Shown here: positions 35,379-46,444 of the stretch, piece after piece
How positions within the stretch are numbered: position 1 is the stretch's first letter
How the letters are laid out: each line of letters opens with the position of its first letter
DNA from: Pseudomicrostroma phylloplanum
Lineage: Eukaryota; Basidiomycota; Exobasidiomycetes; Microstromatales
NCBI GenBank assembly: GCA_039545275.1
Contig: BCHS01000003.1
Coordinates: 496,001 to 560,000, forward strand
Length of the DNA: 64,000 nucleotides
Direction of reading: 5' to 3'
The notes under the pieces: generated by a model
The model's database searches: none
What the model saw: the letters and a program-made list of their open reading frames with translations, nothing else
Told to the model about the DNA's origin: nothing
Position numbers and translations under genes: made by a program

Positions 35379-38300
35379 TCAAATACTTCCAGCTGGGTCT
35401 CCCGGGTCCACTTCACCTCCGTGCCACATGTAGTACGTCCGGCAGTTCTCCAGCTTCTGGCAGAGCTCATCCACTTGAGCCTTTCTGGCCTCTTGCGCCT
35501 CCTTCAACTGTCGCTTGGCCTTCCTCCCCACGGGCGTGGCCAGGTCTCCTCCGCTCTTGCGAGGACTGGAAGAGCCACCATTGGCTTGATCCACCTTTTC
35601 GTTCTGAGCGCGCAGCTCTTGCTCCCTCTGCGCCTTTGCTTCTTCGTAGTCTAGCTGGACGCACCTGTACTTGATAAAATCGATGACAGAGGTGATGCTG
35701 GCAGGGTAATTGGTGCCCATGAAAACCTTCCCCTCGTCAGGCAAGGGCGACGGCGAAGACAGAGAGGAGTTGCTCGACTCTTCTTGGCCTTGCAGAGCTC
35801 CGTTCTGGCCTTCTCCCTTCATTGGCGTCTTCGGTGGGTCCAGCACGACCATCGAAATGTCACCATCATCGTCAGTCTGACGCTGTTCAAAGAGGGCAGC
35901 CTCGACCTTCGCTGCGTCTGACTCGGGCTGGGTCTTCTCTTCGGTCGCTCCTGACTTGAGCGGGCTGATGTTCGGAGCGTTGGCAGGCATCGCTTCCGGG
36001 GGAGGAGCATGCTTTGTCATGGGCTCGCCGTAGATGAGCACACACCAGGCCCAGCGACCAAGGGTATGGGCCGGCATGTTCTCGTTGACTATCAGGGGGG
36101 AAGTGGGGTCATGGGACGAGTCAGTGTGACGACCACAATCTCGTCGAGACATAGCGTATACTCACACTCAGTCAATTGCCAGTAGACTCTTCCATCGGCA
36201 TCCACTCCCAGAGGCCCTGTTCTGAGCTTGTTTGCCTCTGTCTCCTTGTACGCGTTCACCCTCGTATCAAGGATCCTCATCTTGAAATTCTTCTCCTTCT
36301 TCTCTTTTTGTGTCTTCCACTTGTTGAAGTTGTCAGCCTGGATCATGCTTGGAGCGCTGGTCCAAATCTCCTTTTTGATCTCCTCCCATTCTTTCTCGTG
36401 CTCCTTAAGCTCCTCCTGCCGAGCCTTCTCTATGGCAGGAAGACGGACGGCGGCCGCCTTCAGCTCTTCGGCTACCTCAGGCGTTTGCATCACCGCTTCT
36501 AGAAGACCGCAGATGATGGCAATCTTCTCTTCCATCTCTGGAGCTGGGGCGGGACCAGTCTCGGCTGGCGGGGTAAGCTCTGTCGGCCTGTTGTCTGCAT
36601 CTTCAATCTCAGGGGCCGGCGTGGCAGTGCTGCGATCTGAGGAGCCACTGGTTGAATCCGACGCATTGATGGCAACAATCTGTCGTGACGACTTCCTTTG
36701 CCCCGCTGAAGCCGCTGCGGTGTCTGCAATCACTGATGAAGGAGCTTGGCGCTGGCGGCCGCTTCGTCTGCTGCCCTCGGATACTACTCTATCACGCTGA
36801 GCTCCCTTGCGACTACTGGAGCGTGTAGGGGGAGCATCCTCGTCATCGTCTTGCTCCCAGTCCTCCCGATCGCTGTCAACTTCGCGCGCACCACCATCGT
36901 CATCGGAGGGGAGCTCTCCTTCATCCGAGGAAGAGCTCTCCATCGACTCGTAGTCAGCGAGGCTCTGGAGCTTTACCCTTTCCAATGCCCTGACTTCCGC
37001 GGCTCGTCGTGTCCGGGTCAGACGCGAACCCAGCAATGTCGGCTCGTGATCCGCAGGAGTATCGTCACGGTCGTTCGCAGGATTGTTTCCCTCATCATCG
37101 AAGCTTCTCTCGATATGAGGGAGGGAGGGCACGAGTGCGCCCACGTTCTCACACAGATCTCTTGCGGCCTGCCATGGCTCTCCGCGTTTCAGATCGTTGC
37201 CGAACTCCCGATAAGCCTTCACGACCCTTGTTGTCTTTGCCTTCGGTTGGGCACTGTTGCTATGGATGTTGTTCAGACCCGCAACGGCAACGATGATGCG
37301 CTCAAGGACTAGCTGCATCTGGCGATGGGTCCAGCTATCGAACTTGTCAAGCTGTGACAGAGTCGCTTTAGGTACCTTAATAAAGTCGAATCGGACGAGA
37401 GTCTCGTAGATCCAGATACGAGCCCAAATATTGTCAGGCTTCAGTATTGTGTCGATGACCTGAAGCTCTGGTGCTGGTACGGGTGTAGGAGCCTTAAGAG
37501 GACGCGAAAGTGACGTTTGCCGAACGACCTTGGCCTCAGAGACGCTCGGACTGGAGGCAGTAGCTTTTGCCTTTGCCTTTGCCTGAGGTGCTGCTTTCTT
37601 GTCGCCAGCAGTAGAAACCTTCCTGACCGTCGCAGCTGGCTTAGCCTGACTGTTGCTTGGCTTCGGACTAGACTTGGCCGCAGAGATAGAGGATGTGGAG
37701 GGGCTAGCTGGTGACGCGGTGTTACCTCCCTCCGCTTTCGATGGCACCTCCATTGAGTCCTTTCTATTCTTGAAGCCACCCAAGGGAGCGAGGCCCCCCT
37801 TCTTCCGGCAGAGACTGCACTGGCATCGATCCTGACACCGTGGACACTGTAGCCGAGAACAGAAGGCACATTAGTCATCACTCAAGTGAATATCACACCC
37901 ACTCCAATCATTTGACACACCTTGAAGTAGAAGGGCGCTTTCTCCATTCCCTCGTGTTCCTTGACGTCTACACTCGCTTCGTTCTGACCTTTTTGCATGA
38001 TGTTCTCCACTGACTCGTCGTAGTGCGTCTTAAGCGCCCTGTCGCAATATTTGAGCGCACATCGCTGTCCATTGGGCCGCATCACTGAAGCATAAAACAT
38101 GTGGACGTTCCTATAAGCATACAGATGCTCCGACTACTGCGCCTGCCTCGGGACACTCACTGGTGCAACGAATCATCTCCGTCTGGCAAGCAGATCTGTG
38201 ATGATGGCAGAGCGGTCCGTCCCCCCATGCCGCAAGCTTCTTCGTCTGCTTAGTGTCATCTGTAAGCCCATTTGAGGTCCCTGCGCTGCTCTTGGCCGTA

Positions 38301-38894
38301 TCACTCTTGACTTTCTTGCTCGGTCCACTGGCTGCGTTCGTACGGGCTGCAGGACCCTCTCCAGAAGAAGGTCTCTTCTTTGTCAGCTTCTTGACTTGCT
38401 TGGGAGACTTTGGGCCCAGGGGAGGCGGATCCGATAGCTCGTCATCGTCCTCATCTGCCGGTCTCTGGCTGTTTGGATTGGGCATAAGAGGAGGAGTTGT
38501 GAAGTCGATCTCGTCACGATCATCGAGGGGAGGAGTCATGTGTGCCTGCTTCCCATTGCTTCTGCTCGCTTGGGCGGGTGTAGAGGATGGTGTATAACGC
38601 TTCTTACTCGAGGAAGCTTCCTCGTCCGAGTCCGACAGAACAATGGCCTCGATTAGACTCGACGAGGTACGCGGCCTGAAGCTCACTGAGGACAAGACAA
38701 GAGCGGCGGAATCCATTTTAGTCAGTTGGGAAGCATATATACTTGGTCAGATCATTCAAGACCTCGCCCACAGAGTCTGGGTACAGTAGACTGGGTGGCT
38801 GGTGTGCACTGTACAGCCTAGGGCAGCGGTATTGCAACTCACATACGCTTTGTCTCATCGCCTTGGAGGGTGAGAGAGGCGTCGCAGCCGGCAT
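35379..38894 (-). CDS. CDCA7-like zinc-finger (zf-4CXXC_R1) chromatin protein
   Basis: Five exons, complement(join(35379..36088,36166..37846,37921..38084,38161..38685,38843..38894)), give 1043 aa. The zinc-finger region (about residues 175-270) is built from three exons: LCHHHRSACQTEMIRC, then RCALKYCDRALKTHYDE, then VCPRCQDRCQCSLCRKKGG. This is the cysteine pattern of the CDCA7/R1 family, with the first CxxC changed to C-H-H-H. A DDT/WHIM-like region follows near 385 (DNIWARIWIYETLVRFDF) and continues with GRVYWQLTE and HTLGRWAWCVLIYGEP. Long acidic and Ser-rich linkers lie between. In animals CDCA7 recruits the remodeller HELLS, linked to DNA methylation; a like role here is inference. The first exon (MPAATPLSPSKAMRQSV) is phase-compatible but could be replaced by an ATG at 38716. 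Confidence 0.82.
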
Positions 38895-39205
38895 TCTGTG
38901 CTAGTGGTCAGCAGACAGATCAATTGTGAAAGGCGGGCGCCTGCGACTGGGGAAAGTTGGTGAGTAAGGGGGGAAGAAGCGGGAGTAATGAGGGCGGGCA
39001 GGAAGCGTCACGCGGCGCGTGTTCCCACTTCCGTCGTAGAGTAGATTGATGATCAGACGAGGCGCGGCAGACACTCCTGAGGGACGGTGGAAAGAGCATA
39101 ATGATATTGGTACAAATGGGATCCAGAACAGCATCGAGCCTGTAGCCGCGACGTTCCCAGGCTCACTTATATGCACATAGCCGATTCGGGAAGTCTTTCT
39201 CGCTA
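38895..39205. other. intergenic region
   Basis: 311 bp between the CDCA7-like start and the VOC gene stop; nothing recognised. Confidence 0.4.
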
Positions 39206-39868
39206 CTACAGCACTTGGAAGAAGACGATACTGTTGCCCCCCGCGTCGACACACGTCATTTCGCGCTGACCCCATGTAGTATTCCTGGGCTTAGCAACAA
39301 TCTTGGAAGATCCAAAGTGGTGTGGAGGAAAGTAATTCGACAAGTCTTGAGCGTACTTTTCCATCTTGTACGACAGCTCAGCATACAAGTCTGATCAAAG
39401 ATAACGTTGATCGTGAGCTGGCCGTTCGGTCAAACGTTCTCATGAAGTCCGCGTACTCACTGTCCACACTGTCTACCTCTATCCAAAGACTGCCTTTGGG
39501 GACAGGCTCATCAACTGTTGCTTTCCTCAGATAAATTGACACCCCCCTCTCCCCCTTGCGGGCTCCTGGCTCGGCCCGGTAGAGTTCAGCTCTCCCCGCA
39601 TCGGCAGTGCCAATGACTGCGAAGCCGAGTACCTCCTTGTACCAAGGAAGAGCAGTAGGGATATGGGTCACAGAGAAGGAGGGTATAGCGCGCTTGAAGG
39701 TCGCAAGGCTTTTAGGTGGCGGATTCTTGACTGTGGACCATGATGAGACAGGATGAGTTTAGAAGTGGTCACTGATGCTCGATGCCAGAGCTTTTACTCA
39801 CGCTGTGGGCTTCCGTCTTCCTCGAAGTTGTACTGTACCCCTGTACTTGCGTGTGCTGGCAGGCCCAT
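39206..39868 (-). CDS. VOC-fold (glyoxalase/bleomycin-resistance superfamily) protein
   Basis: Three exons, complement(join(39206..39390,39461..39730,39802..39868)), give 173 aa. The spliced sequence shows the beta-alpha-beta-beta-beta pattern of VOC proteins: AIPSFSVTHIPTALPWYKEVLGFAV, then GVSIYLRK, then SLWIEVDSVDNLYAEL, and finally WGQREMTCVDAGGNSIVFFQ. The End-of-domain 'xDxxGNxIxF' strand is the classic VOC ending. The metal ligands of glyoxalase I are not obvious, so the reaction cannot be named; dioxygenase, lyase or binding roles are possible. Introns are 69-71 nt with GTGAG donors and CAG acceptors, in matching phase. The start ATG at 39868 is the nearest to the donor; further 5' exons are possible. 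Confidence 0.78.
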
Positions 39869-40566
39869 GTTGGTGGATCTCGGTAGAAATTTGGCATCTG
39901 AGGCGACTCTACGAAAGTGAACACACGCATACCCTGTCAGATGGCACACTTCTGCAACATCGCACGCCCTCGAAGCACTCACTTCCTTTCGATCTTACCC
40001 TGCAGGCGAGAGCTGAAGCCTGTCTCTTCGTCTATGGGGAGGACGATACGCAAATCTGGCCGCCGGCTCGCGAAGGCGACCATTCCTCACGAGAAGCAGG
40101 GGAATATCCAAGGCTGCGCAGCGGAAAGGAGTGTGGCCGAGGAAGAGACGGAGAGGACCGCGGTCCGTTCAGAAGCTGGTCTGAGTCATACCCTGAGGCA
40201 TCGGGAGTATATCGGCCGTCTCGTATGCCGATCGTGTGGGTATCAATCCAGAAGTGGAACGGGAGTGAGTGTTGTTGGGGAAAGGAGGAGGGAGGCGAGC
40301 CGGTTCCGCGTCCGAGCTCAAAAGCTGCGTGCACGGACGACAGGCTGTGCGAGCTGTGAGAATCTGCTGGTGGCCGCACAAGGAAGCCAAGTCGCCGAGA
40401 GCTCCTTCTGTGACGCTCCACACATTCACTGGACAATCTCATTCCAAAGGGCGGCTTCGCAGCTATGGCTTCTGTTGGTGACTGTGAGTATCCTACCACA
40501 TCGCGATGCAGCGTGGATGGGCCTAAGGGGCCGGCCTGCAGGCCTGGTGTCAAGGCACGGAAGGCA
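39869..40566. other. intergenic with long but unconvincing open frames
   Basis: About 700 bp between divergent genes. Overlapping open frames of 170-230 codons exist on both strands, but all are Arg/Ser-rich, lack any domain and mirror each other, as GC-rich sequence does. Extra 5' exons of either neighbour could hide here; none is called. Confidence 0.35.
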
Positions 40567-41155
40567 ATGTCGAGCCTGCGTTGCTACAGAGCACTGACGA
40601 ACGTTCCGATCCGACGTCGATGTTGCTCTGGCGAAGACATCTTCTTGATCATCGTCTTGTCCATCATCGGTGGGGTGGTGTACCTGACAAAGGCGCCAGC
40701 TATTCAGCAAGGCTTGGCTGAAGCTAGCGATAATTTGAAGGTGAGTGCAGCGGGCAAGGCTCGAGCCGAATCACAACGACAGATGTCAGATCTAGGCGCC
40801 GGGCTGATCGCTTTGGGGATTCCTTCGTATCTCAACACGCCGAGTAGAAGAAAGGTGTCTCTCTGGACTCTTCAGGGGTGTCCATCAAGACGAATCGAAG
40901 AGCTCCAACGCGGGAAGAGTACCTGGTGAGTACAGTCCCGATTAGGCAGGCCAGAGTGTGAGATGTGGGCTCACCCTGCGGTCGCTTTGTCCTCCTCGTT
41001 CCTGCATTCAAATCCTACAGGATGCCACACAAAGGTCCTTTGCAAAGAGCTCTGAGATGATAGCCCAGCACAAGGACGCTTTTACGACTACTGCCAGTCA
41101 GCGCTCCAAGGATCAACGAGAGAAGACGGAGACTGCGTATCGCAAGACTGCTTGA
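40567..41155 (+). CDS. small single-pass membrane protein, unknown function
   Basis: Three exons, join(40567..40740,40848..40925,41021..41155), give 128 aa. A hydrophobic helix GEDIFLIIVLSIIGGVVYLT lies near residues 22-42, followed by a charged helical C-terminus containing GVSIKTNRRAPTREEYL and DATQRSFAKSSEMIAQHKD. All introns are in phase 0, with GTGAG donors and AG acceptors, and the frame is open across both junctions. An ATG at 40465 with an extra intron is an alternative start. The family is not recognised; the layout suggests a membrane-anchored protein with a cytosolic tail. Confidence 0.65.
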
Positions 41156-41852
41156 GCGTGGAAGCAGGATACCTTGGCTCCGGCCGCTCAGAATGTGGTG
41201 GAGGCTGTTGAGTCTGGTCCGATGTATCATACGATGACGAAGGAGGCAATCGGGACATAGAGCACACGACGATGTAGTGGACTGCAAGGATTGCCACAGC
41301 GGCAAGGTTCTGCACTGCTGGAAGTTGCATTTCACCCCCTGTGACATAGCGTCTCTGTACCAATGAGCTTGCAAGGGCCTGGTGTTTTCTATAATCTCTT
41401 GACACCGATTGCGATGCTTTGGTCTTCCCATTGTCTGCATCTACGTATACCCACCTCTACCATTGCTCTATGCTTCCCCCACACGATGGAGCTCCGCGTC
41501 TGTGGCTGCAGCCTGTCTGGCTGCACGGCCGTCTGCCGCCTTCCGAGGTGTTTTGTTCGAGTGGAGCCGGACTGACCAACGCCCTTGCCTTCTTTCCGTC
41601 CTCCCCCAAACATGCATTGCTACCACTTCGCTCGCACTCGTACTTGACCTCTATAGCCACCCTCGCCACTGTCAAGGTGTCCACATCAAGAGCATAGACA
41701 AACAGAGGCAACTGTGCGGTGTTGTTGCTCGCGTCAGTCAGAAAGGGCGATCTGACTGGCCCTCCTAGCCTACTGGCCTCATTCACTCCCTGCACGGTCT
41801 CTTCATCCCCCCCCCTCTCTGCTCATCCATCCCACTGCATACATCATCAGTC
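41156..41852. other. intergenic, CDH1 promoter side
   Basis: 697 bp upstream of the Cdh1 start. Short open frames on both strands show no domain or codon pattern that persuades. The last 100 bp are pyrimidine-rich leader. Confidence 0.4.
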
Positions 41853-43994
41853 ATGTATCACAATGAACTGGGTAGGAGAGCTCGCAATGATTCGCCCGCC
41901 ACAAGAAGGAGCAACGGAGCAGGACCTTCGAGAGCGCCCAGAGCAGGACACAATCCTCGCTCGGACGATCTTCAGTCATCAGGAGCAGTCCCAGCGTCTT
42001 CCGTGGAAAGACTTGCCAACCTCATGTCCGGCTCATCGCCAGCAGCTACAGGATCATCAACAACATTGGCAGGAAGCTCACAACGGGCAGAGGTCGGGCG
42101 CATGCCGGGGGAGTGGAACGCTGATAGAGGCGAAACGAGCAAAGCAGGGGCGTACTCTGGCATGGTCCACAGCAGGCCTTCGAGCCCCTCCATTACAGCC
42201 AACTTTCAAAGAGAGCGCTCGAGAACTCCCGGAAAGCGAAGCTCGATACAAGCAAATAGATATATACCAACTCGACAATCGCTCGATGGCCAGACGGCAG
42301 CCTTTCAGCTCATGGATGGATCTCCATCGACTCCACATCGCTACAAGAGGAAGATGATACCGGAAATGGACGCAGAACAAGAGGAAGCCGACCATGCATT
42401 CGCCAATCTTTTGGGCTCAGAGATATTTGGTCACGACCCAGCAGCATCAGGCTCATCGTCCTCTGCTCCTAGTAGCGTCAGTCGTTCGGGCTCCCGGCCA
42501 TCAGCTCATACCCCTACCACGCCCACGCGGAGGAACCTCTTTAGCTATAATTCACCCTCGTCTTCGCGATCGCAAAGCAGCGGGCCGGGCAGTCGCGGGA
42601 GAGACGATACGAGACGCATAGACAGGAGCAGCGTTGGGGCTCTGCCTGCTTCGAATGGATCTGGTCAGCCTGGAGGTGGGCTGTTCGGTTCGGCAAAGAA
42701 GAGCAGCAATGCCGTCGTGGTGCCACCAGGGTCACCGAGTCATCGGGCATATGATACCAGTCCTGTCAGGCTGGATTCACAGAGGATGCTCCTCAGCCCG
42801 CGGAGGGCTCCTCGTACGGTCAGCAAAGTGCCTTTCAAGGTCTTGGACGCCCCCGACCTGGCAGTGAGTGGAAAAGGGGCCAAAGAATGGCGATTTGCGA
42901 TAGTTGTGGCTCAGCTGATACGGTTCCTTTCTTATCTCTGCAGGACGATTTCTATCTCAACCTCGTCGACTGGTCCTCGACTGACACACTGGGAGTAGGG
43001 CTAGACAAATGCGTGTATTTGTGGTCGGCAAGAGACTCGAATGTGCAAAAGCTAGTCGATTACGAGACGACAGACGACCGGACCACCTCGTTGAGCTGGG
43101 CTGGTAGAGTGAGTATGAGCACGGGATTCATTGCTCGGCTGGATGGTTCGAAGTCTGACATGACCCTCCCTCCCATTCGTTTTTCAGGGCAACCATATCG
43201 CAGTGGGCACTCAAAAAGGCCTGGTACAGATCTTCGACGCCGAGACCCTAAAGCTGTTACGTACGATGAGAGGGCACGATCAACGCGTCGGCGCCCTAGC
43301 CTGGAACGAGCACATCTTGACCTCGGGGTCGCGGGATCGGGTCATCTACCATCGCGATGTCCGCGTTCCAGAGCAGCATATCCGTGAGCTGCGTAGTCAC
43401 AAGCAAGAAGTCTGTAACCTCGTCTGGAATACCGAGACAAATCAATTGGCCAGCGGTGGGAATGACAATAAGCTGCTGGTCTGGGACTCGTTGAACTCTA
43501 CGCCCCTCCATCGCTTCACGGAGCACAAGGCTGCTGTCAAGGCGATTGCTTGGTCTCCCCACCAGCAAGGAATCCTGGCCTCAGGTGGAGGTACCGCCGA
43601 CATGAAGATTCGATTCTGGAACACCATCACCGGCACCCTCCTCTCCGAAGTGGACACTGGCTCCCAGGTGTGCAACCTAATGTGGTCTCGCACAGCCAAC
43701 GAGATCATCTCCACGCACGGCTACTCTTCTGGCAAGATTCAGAACCAGATTCAGATCTGGCGATACCCTACGATGCAGCAGATTGCCACCCTTACTGGAC
43801 ACACGATGAGAGTGCTGTACCTCGCCATGAGCCCAGATGGGGAGACGATTGTCACTGGCGCGGGAGACGAGACGTTGCGCTTCTGGGACCTCAATACCCC
43901 GAGCAAAGGTGCCAAGGGCGGCTCAGGTGTGACGGGGAGTGGCGTAGTGGGCGCACAAGAGGGGGTACTGAATCCCTTTGCAAGGTTGAGATGA
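41853..43994 (+). CDS. CDH1: APC/C activator Cdh1 (fizzy-related, WD40)
   Basis: Three exons, join(41853..42863,42944..43108,43188..43994), give 660 aa; both introns are phase 0 and about 80 nt. Cdh1 recruits D-box and KEN substrates to the anaphase-promoting complex in late mitosis and G1. The C-box is NRYIPTR near residue 136. A Ser/Pro-rich N-terminal half with several S/T-P sites fits CDK control. RTVSKVPFKVLDAPDLADDFYLNLVDW opens the beta-propeller, a block typical of Cdc20/Cdh1. The WD repeats include GVGLDKCVYLW, LTSGSRDRVI, LASGGNDNKLLVWD and a SGGGTADMKIRFWNT blade. The protein ends in LNPFARLR, the APC3-binding tail, normally Ile-Arg, here Leu-Arg. Confidence 0.95.
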
Positions 43995-44440
43995 CCTGTT
44001 ATGTGAAGGGTAGTGCTACAGGAGCTTCGGTGTCCATGCCCCTTTCCTCCTCTGCTCTCTCTTGTTCTCGTTTGCGTGCCACAGTCGCAATTGCATTCTT
44101 CACATAGCTGACCCGTAAGCTTCACAAGCGTTTTTCATTGCTCGACGAGTCGACTCGGACCGCAAAGGAGACATTTGCCGATCGCTGAGAAATGTAGTCT
44201 GAGAGGGAAGAGGGGCGCAGGCCGTTTCTTGGCCACGCGTATAGCGAGGGTGGTGGGTACATGGAGGGCCGGATGGGAAGGGCGAAAAGAGACGTGGGAA
44301 AGATTGGTGATGCTCCGGGCGACTAGCGAGCTTGATGGAGGGGAGATGTTGTTATGCAACCCCTGCTTTCTTTCCAGAGGAGTGAGGTGCCATTGTGTGG
44401 TTCGGGATCGTCATCGTCAGCTTATTCTGAGTCTTGGCCA
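43995..44440. other. convergent 3' intergenic region
   Basis: 446 bp between the Cdh1 stop and the hypothetical minus-strand ORF. No feature was recognised apart from an isolated ACGCGT near 44235. Confidence 0.4.
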
Positions 44441-45226
44441 TTACTGGTGGTGAGGACGGCGGGTGCTCTCGCCTTCTTCATCCTTGAAGGTATTCTGGTC
44501 GTGTGCTCGTCTGTTGCAGGGGCACGTCTCATCATCACACAGCCCGTCATCATCCCTCTGGGAGCTAGGGTAGCCATCTTCTGCCATTTCAGTCTCTTCG
44601 TCCAAGTCAAGCTCTCGAATAGTGGCTTGAGTGGCATTGCCTTCGCCATTGCCGTGGTCATAGGTGTCGTGCCCGTGCCAGTCCTGAACAGAGCCAGCTT
44701 GAACGACCGAAGAGGATGGCAAGAGATCCTGAGCAGTGTAGTCACCGATGGTTGTAGCTGCTGACTGAGCGCGCTGAGGAGCAGTAGGTGCCCTCGCGGC
44801 TGTCAGACATGGTCGAGAAGTTCGAGGAGCGGAGGACATCGTCGATAGACCTCCTCTCTGCCCGGAGCGTTCTACGGGTGGAGCTCTCTGCCTCCTCTGT
44901 ACGAGTGGCGCTTCGTCTGTGTCGATGATCTGTATGGCTCTCTCGGGACAGGACCCATCCTGCTCATAGCCAATCTGACGTCGTGCACGGCGCCTTTCGC
45001 GAGGCTGAGCGGTGGTAGTCTGTTGTATTCCCCCGATGCTCAGCGTGCCTCCATCGAAGCCCGTGATCAGTACGGTCCCGCCATTGATGATTATGTTGTT
45101 GATGGTGATACTAATTGGCATGGTGTATCTGCGGGCAATCAAGGAATCTAAGGAAGTGATGGAGAGGGAAGAAGGGGCTGCACGGACGATGGATCGAGCC
45201 ACTACATGTAGCTTAGAGGCGGACAT
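44441..45226 (-). CDS. hypothetical protein, single exon
   Basis: Open frame of 261 aa from ATG 45226 to a stop at 44441. The N-terminus (MSASKLHVVARSIVRAAPSS) is basic and amphipathic, like a mitochondrial presequence. It is followed near residue 36 by a run of alternating hydrophobic residues, ITINNIIINGGTVLITGFDG, that would form beta strands. A second ATG at 45121 starts just before this block. The rest is Arg-rich, then acidic (DLDEETEMAEDG) with a CDDETCPC cluster of three Cys near the end. I do not recognise it. A spurious ORF is possible, but length and the ordered middle block favour a gene. Confidence 0.45.
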   Translation of the reverse strand: MSASKLHVVARSIVRAAPSSLSITSLDSLIARRYTMPISITINNIIINGGTVLITGFDGGTLSIGGIQQTTTAQPRERRRARRQIGYEQDGSCPERAIQIIDTDEAPLVQRRQRAPPVERSGQRGGLSTMSSAPRTSRPCLTAARAPTAPQRAQSAATTIGDYTAQDLLPSSSVVQAGSVQDWHGHDTYDHGNGEGNATQATIRELDLDEETEMAEDGYPSSQRDDDGLCDDETCPCNRRAHDQNTFKDEEGESTRRPHHQ

Positions 45227-45477
45227 CGAAATCAATGCAGTACGAGGGTAGCGCAGGCGTGTCCCGCTGCCACAAAACACCCTTGCGCTTGATTCAACAT
45301 CCGTTCAACATGCAGACGAGATAGTCAGGACAGCATTGCTATGCCCTGTGCGACAGCTCTCACACAGCGTAGGCATGACAAGGTGAGCAATCTTATTATG
45401 AAGTCGTGAGATAGTGAGTGAATCAAGCGATGGGCCTGACGCTGATTCTCAATTTACGACAAGCTTAGTGGGTCTGG

Positions 45478-46070
45478 GCAGTGATGGGGTGATAATACTC
45501 TCACCCTCTGTTAAAACACCGTAGAAGAAATCGCCCGATGAGCACCATAGCTTCTTCTGCAGAGGATGCCAGCTTAACGAAGTTGCACCCGGATTCCACT
45601 AGCCGAGCGTTCTTGTTGGAGTAGTCCCCTCCCTTCGAGCGGGGCCCAATCGCGTCGAAGGATGCCATGGCGAGTAGTATGGTCTTGCTACCGTATGGCG
45701 ACAAGCGATGGATGTGGACAAGCTGCCTGTCGCAACACAGGCAGCAAGGGTGAGTAGCGAAGCTCCCGCTAATGAAGACGTACGGCGTACTGAGGCTGGC
45801 GCATCGTGATGTCCATGCGTCCCATGGCCAGTCGCACCTGCTGCAGGCAGAATGTTCGATCTCAGGTTGAGAGGGCGAGATTTATAGGCTCTCCAGAAGA
45901 ACAGGCTGGTGTGATCCGGCCAAAGGGACACCGTTGAGCATTTACGGCAGTGGGTTGGTTGCTCACAATGATGGCCTCGTCAGCCGCCGCCAGTATGTCT
46001 GAGAGGCTGATGGCGAAATGTGAGACACTCCTGATGTCGATGAGCCAGGCCGTCTTGGCGAGCGCCTAAA
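45478..46070 (-). pseudogene. possible exons of an unrecognised or decayed gene
   Basis: On the minus strand an open segment at 46068-45967 is flanked by a TTTTTAG acceptor and a GTGAGC donor and reads ALAKTAWLIDIRSVSHF... A second open piece near 45840-45785 (VRLAMGRMDITMRQ) follows a CTGCAG acceptor. A third from about 45729 to 45501 reads LVHIHRLSPYGSKTILLAM... to a stop. They can be joined in phase, and codon use looks coding. No start exon with a matching phase was found between 46070 and 46400, and no family is recognised. It may be a real rapidly evolving gene with missed 5' exons, or a relic. Confidence 0.35.
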
Positions 46071-46444
46071 AACGGTGGCGTCGCTGACATCAAGCCGCGC
46101 TCTATAACGTGGACCTGGACGATATGCTCCCAGGAATAAGAGTTGTAGTACGCGGATCGCTTGCTTGCGCTTGTAGTGTAGGCGTACGCCAGTCGCAGCA
46201 GGCTCGGGCATATTTGACGTATTCATACCATCCGCGAGACCCGCTGATTCGTGAGGTTGCAGTGACATGGACGGGAGATAAATGATCCGGTACAATCGCT
46301 ACACGCACGTCACTTGCTGACAATCTCAGCCAGTCTACTCACGGAGCCCGAGACGTCACGCTGGGCGGACATTTGCAGTGCGTTCAAGATGTCTTCGAAT
46401 TATCCTTTGCTTTGGGTGACTCCAATTGCTTACTCAAGACTTTG

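Noticed and set aside
36228..37312. Plus-strand ORFs of about 190 codons
   Set aside because: Antisense shadows of the CDCA7-like gene.
39775..40597. Overlapping ORFs of 170-230 codons on both strands
   Set aside because: They mirror each other, have no recognisable domain and no consistent splice context; typical of GC-rich sequence.
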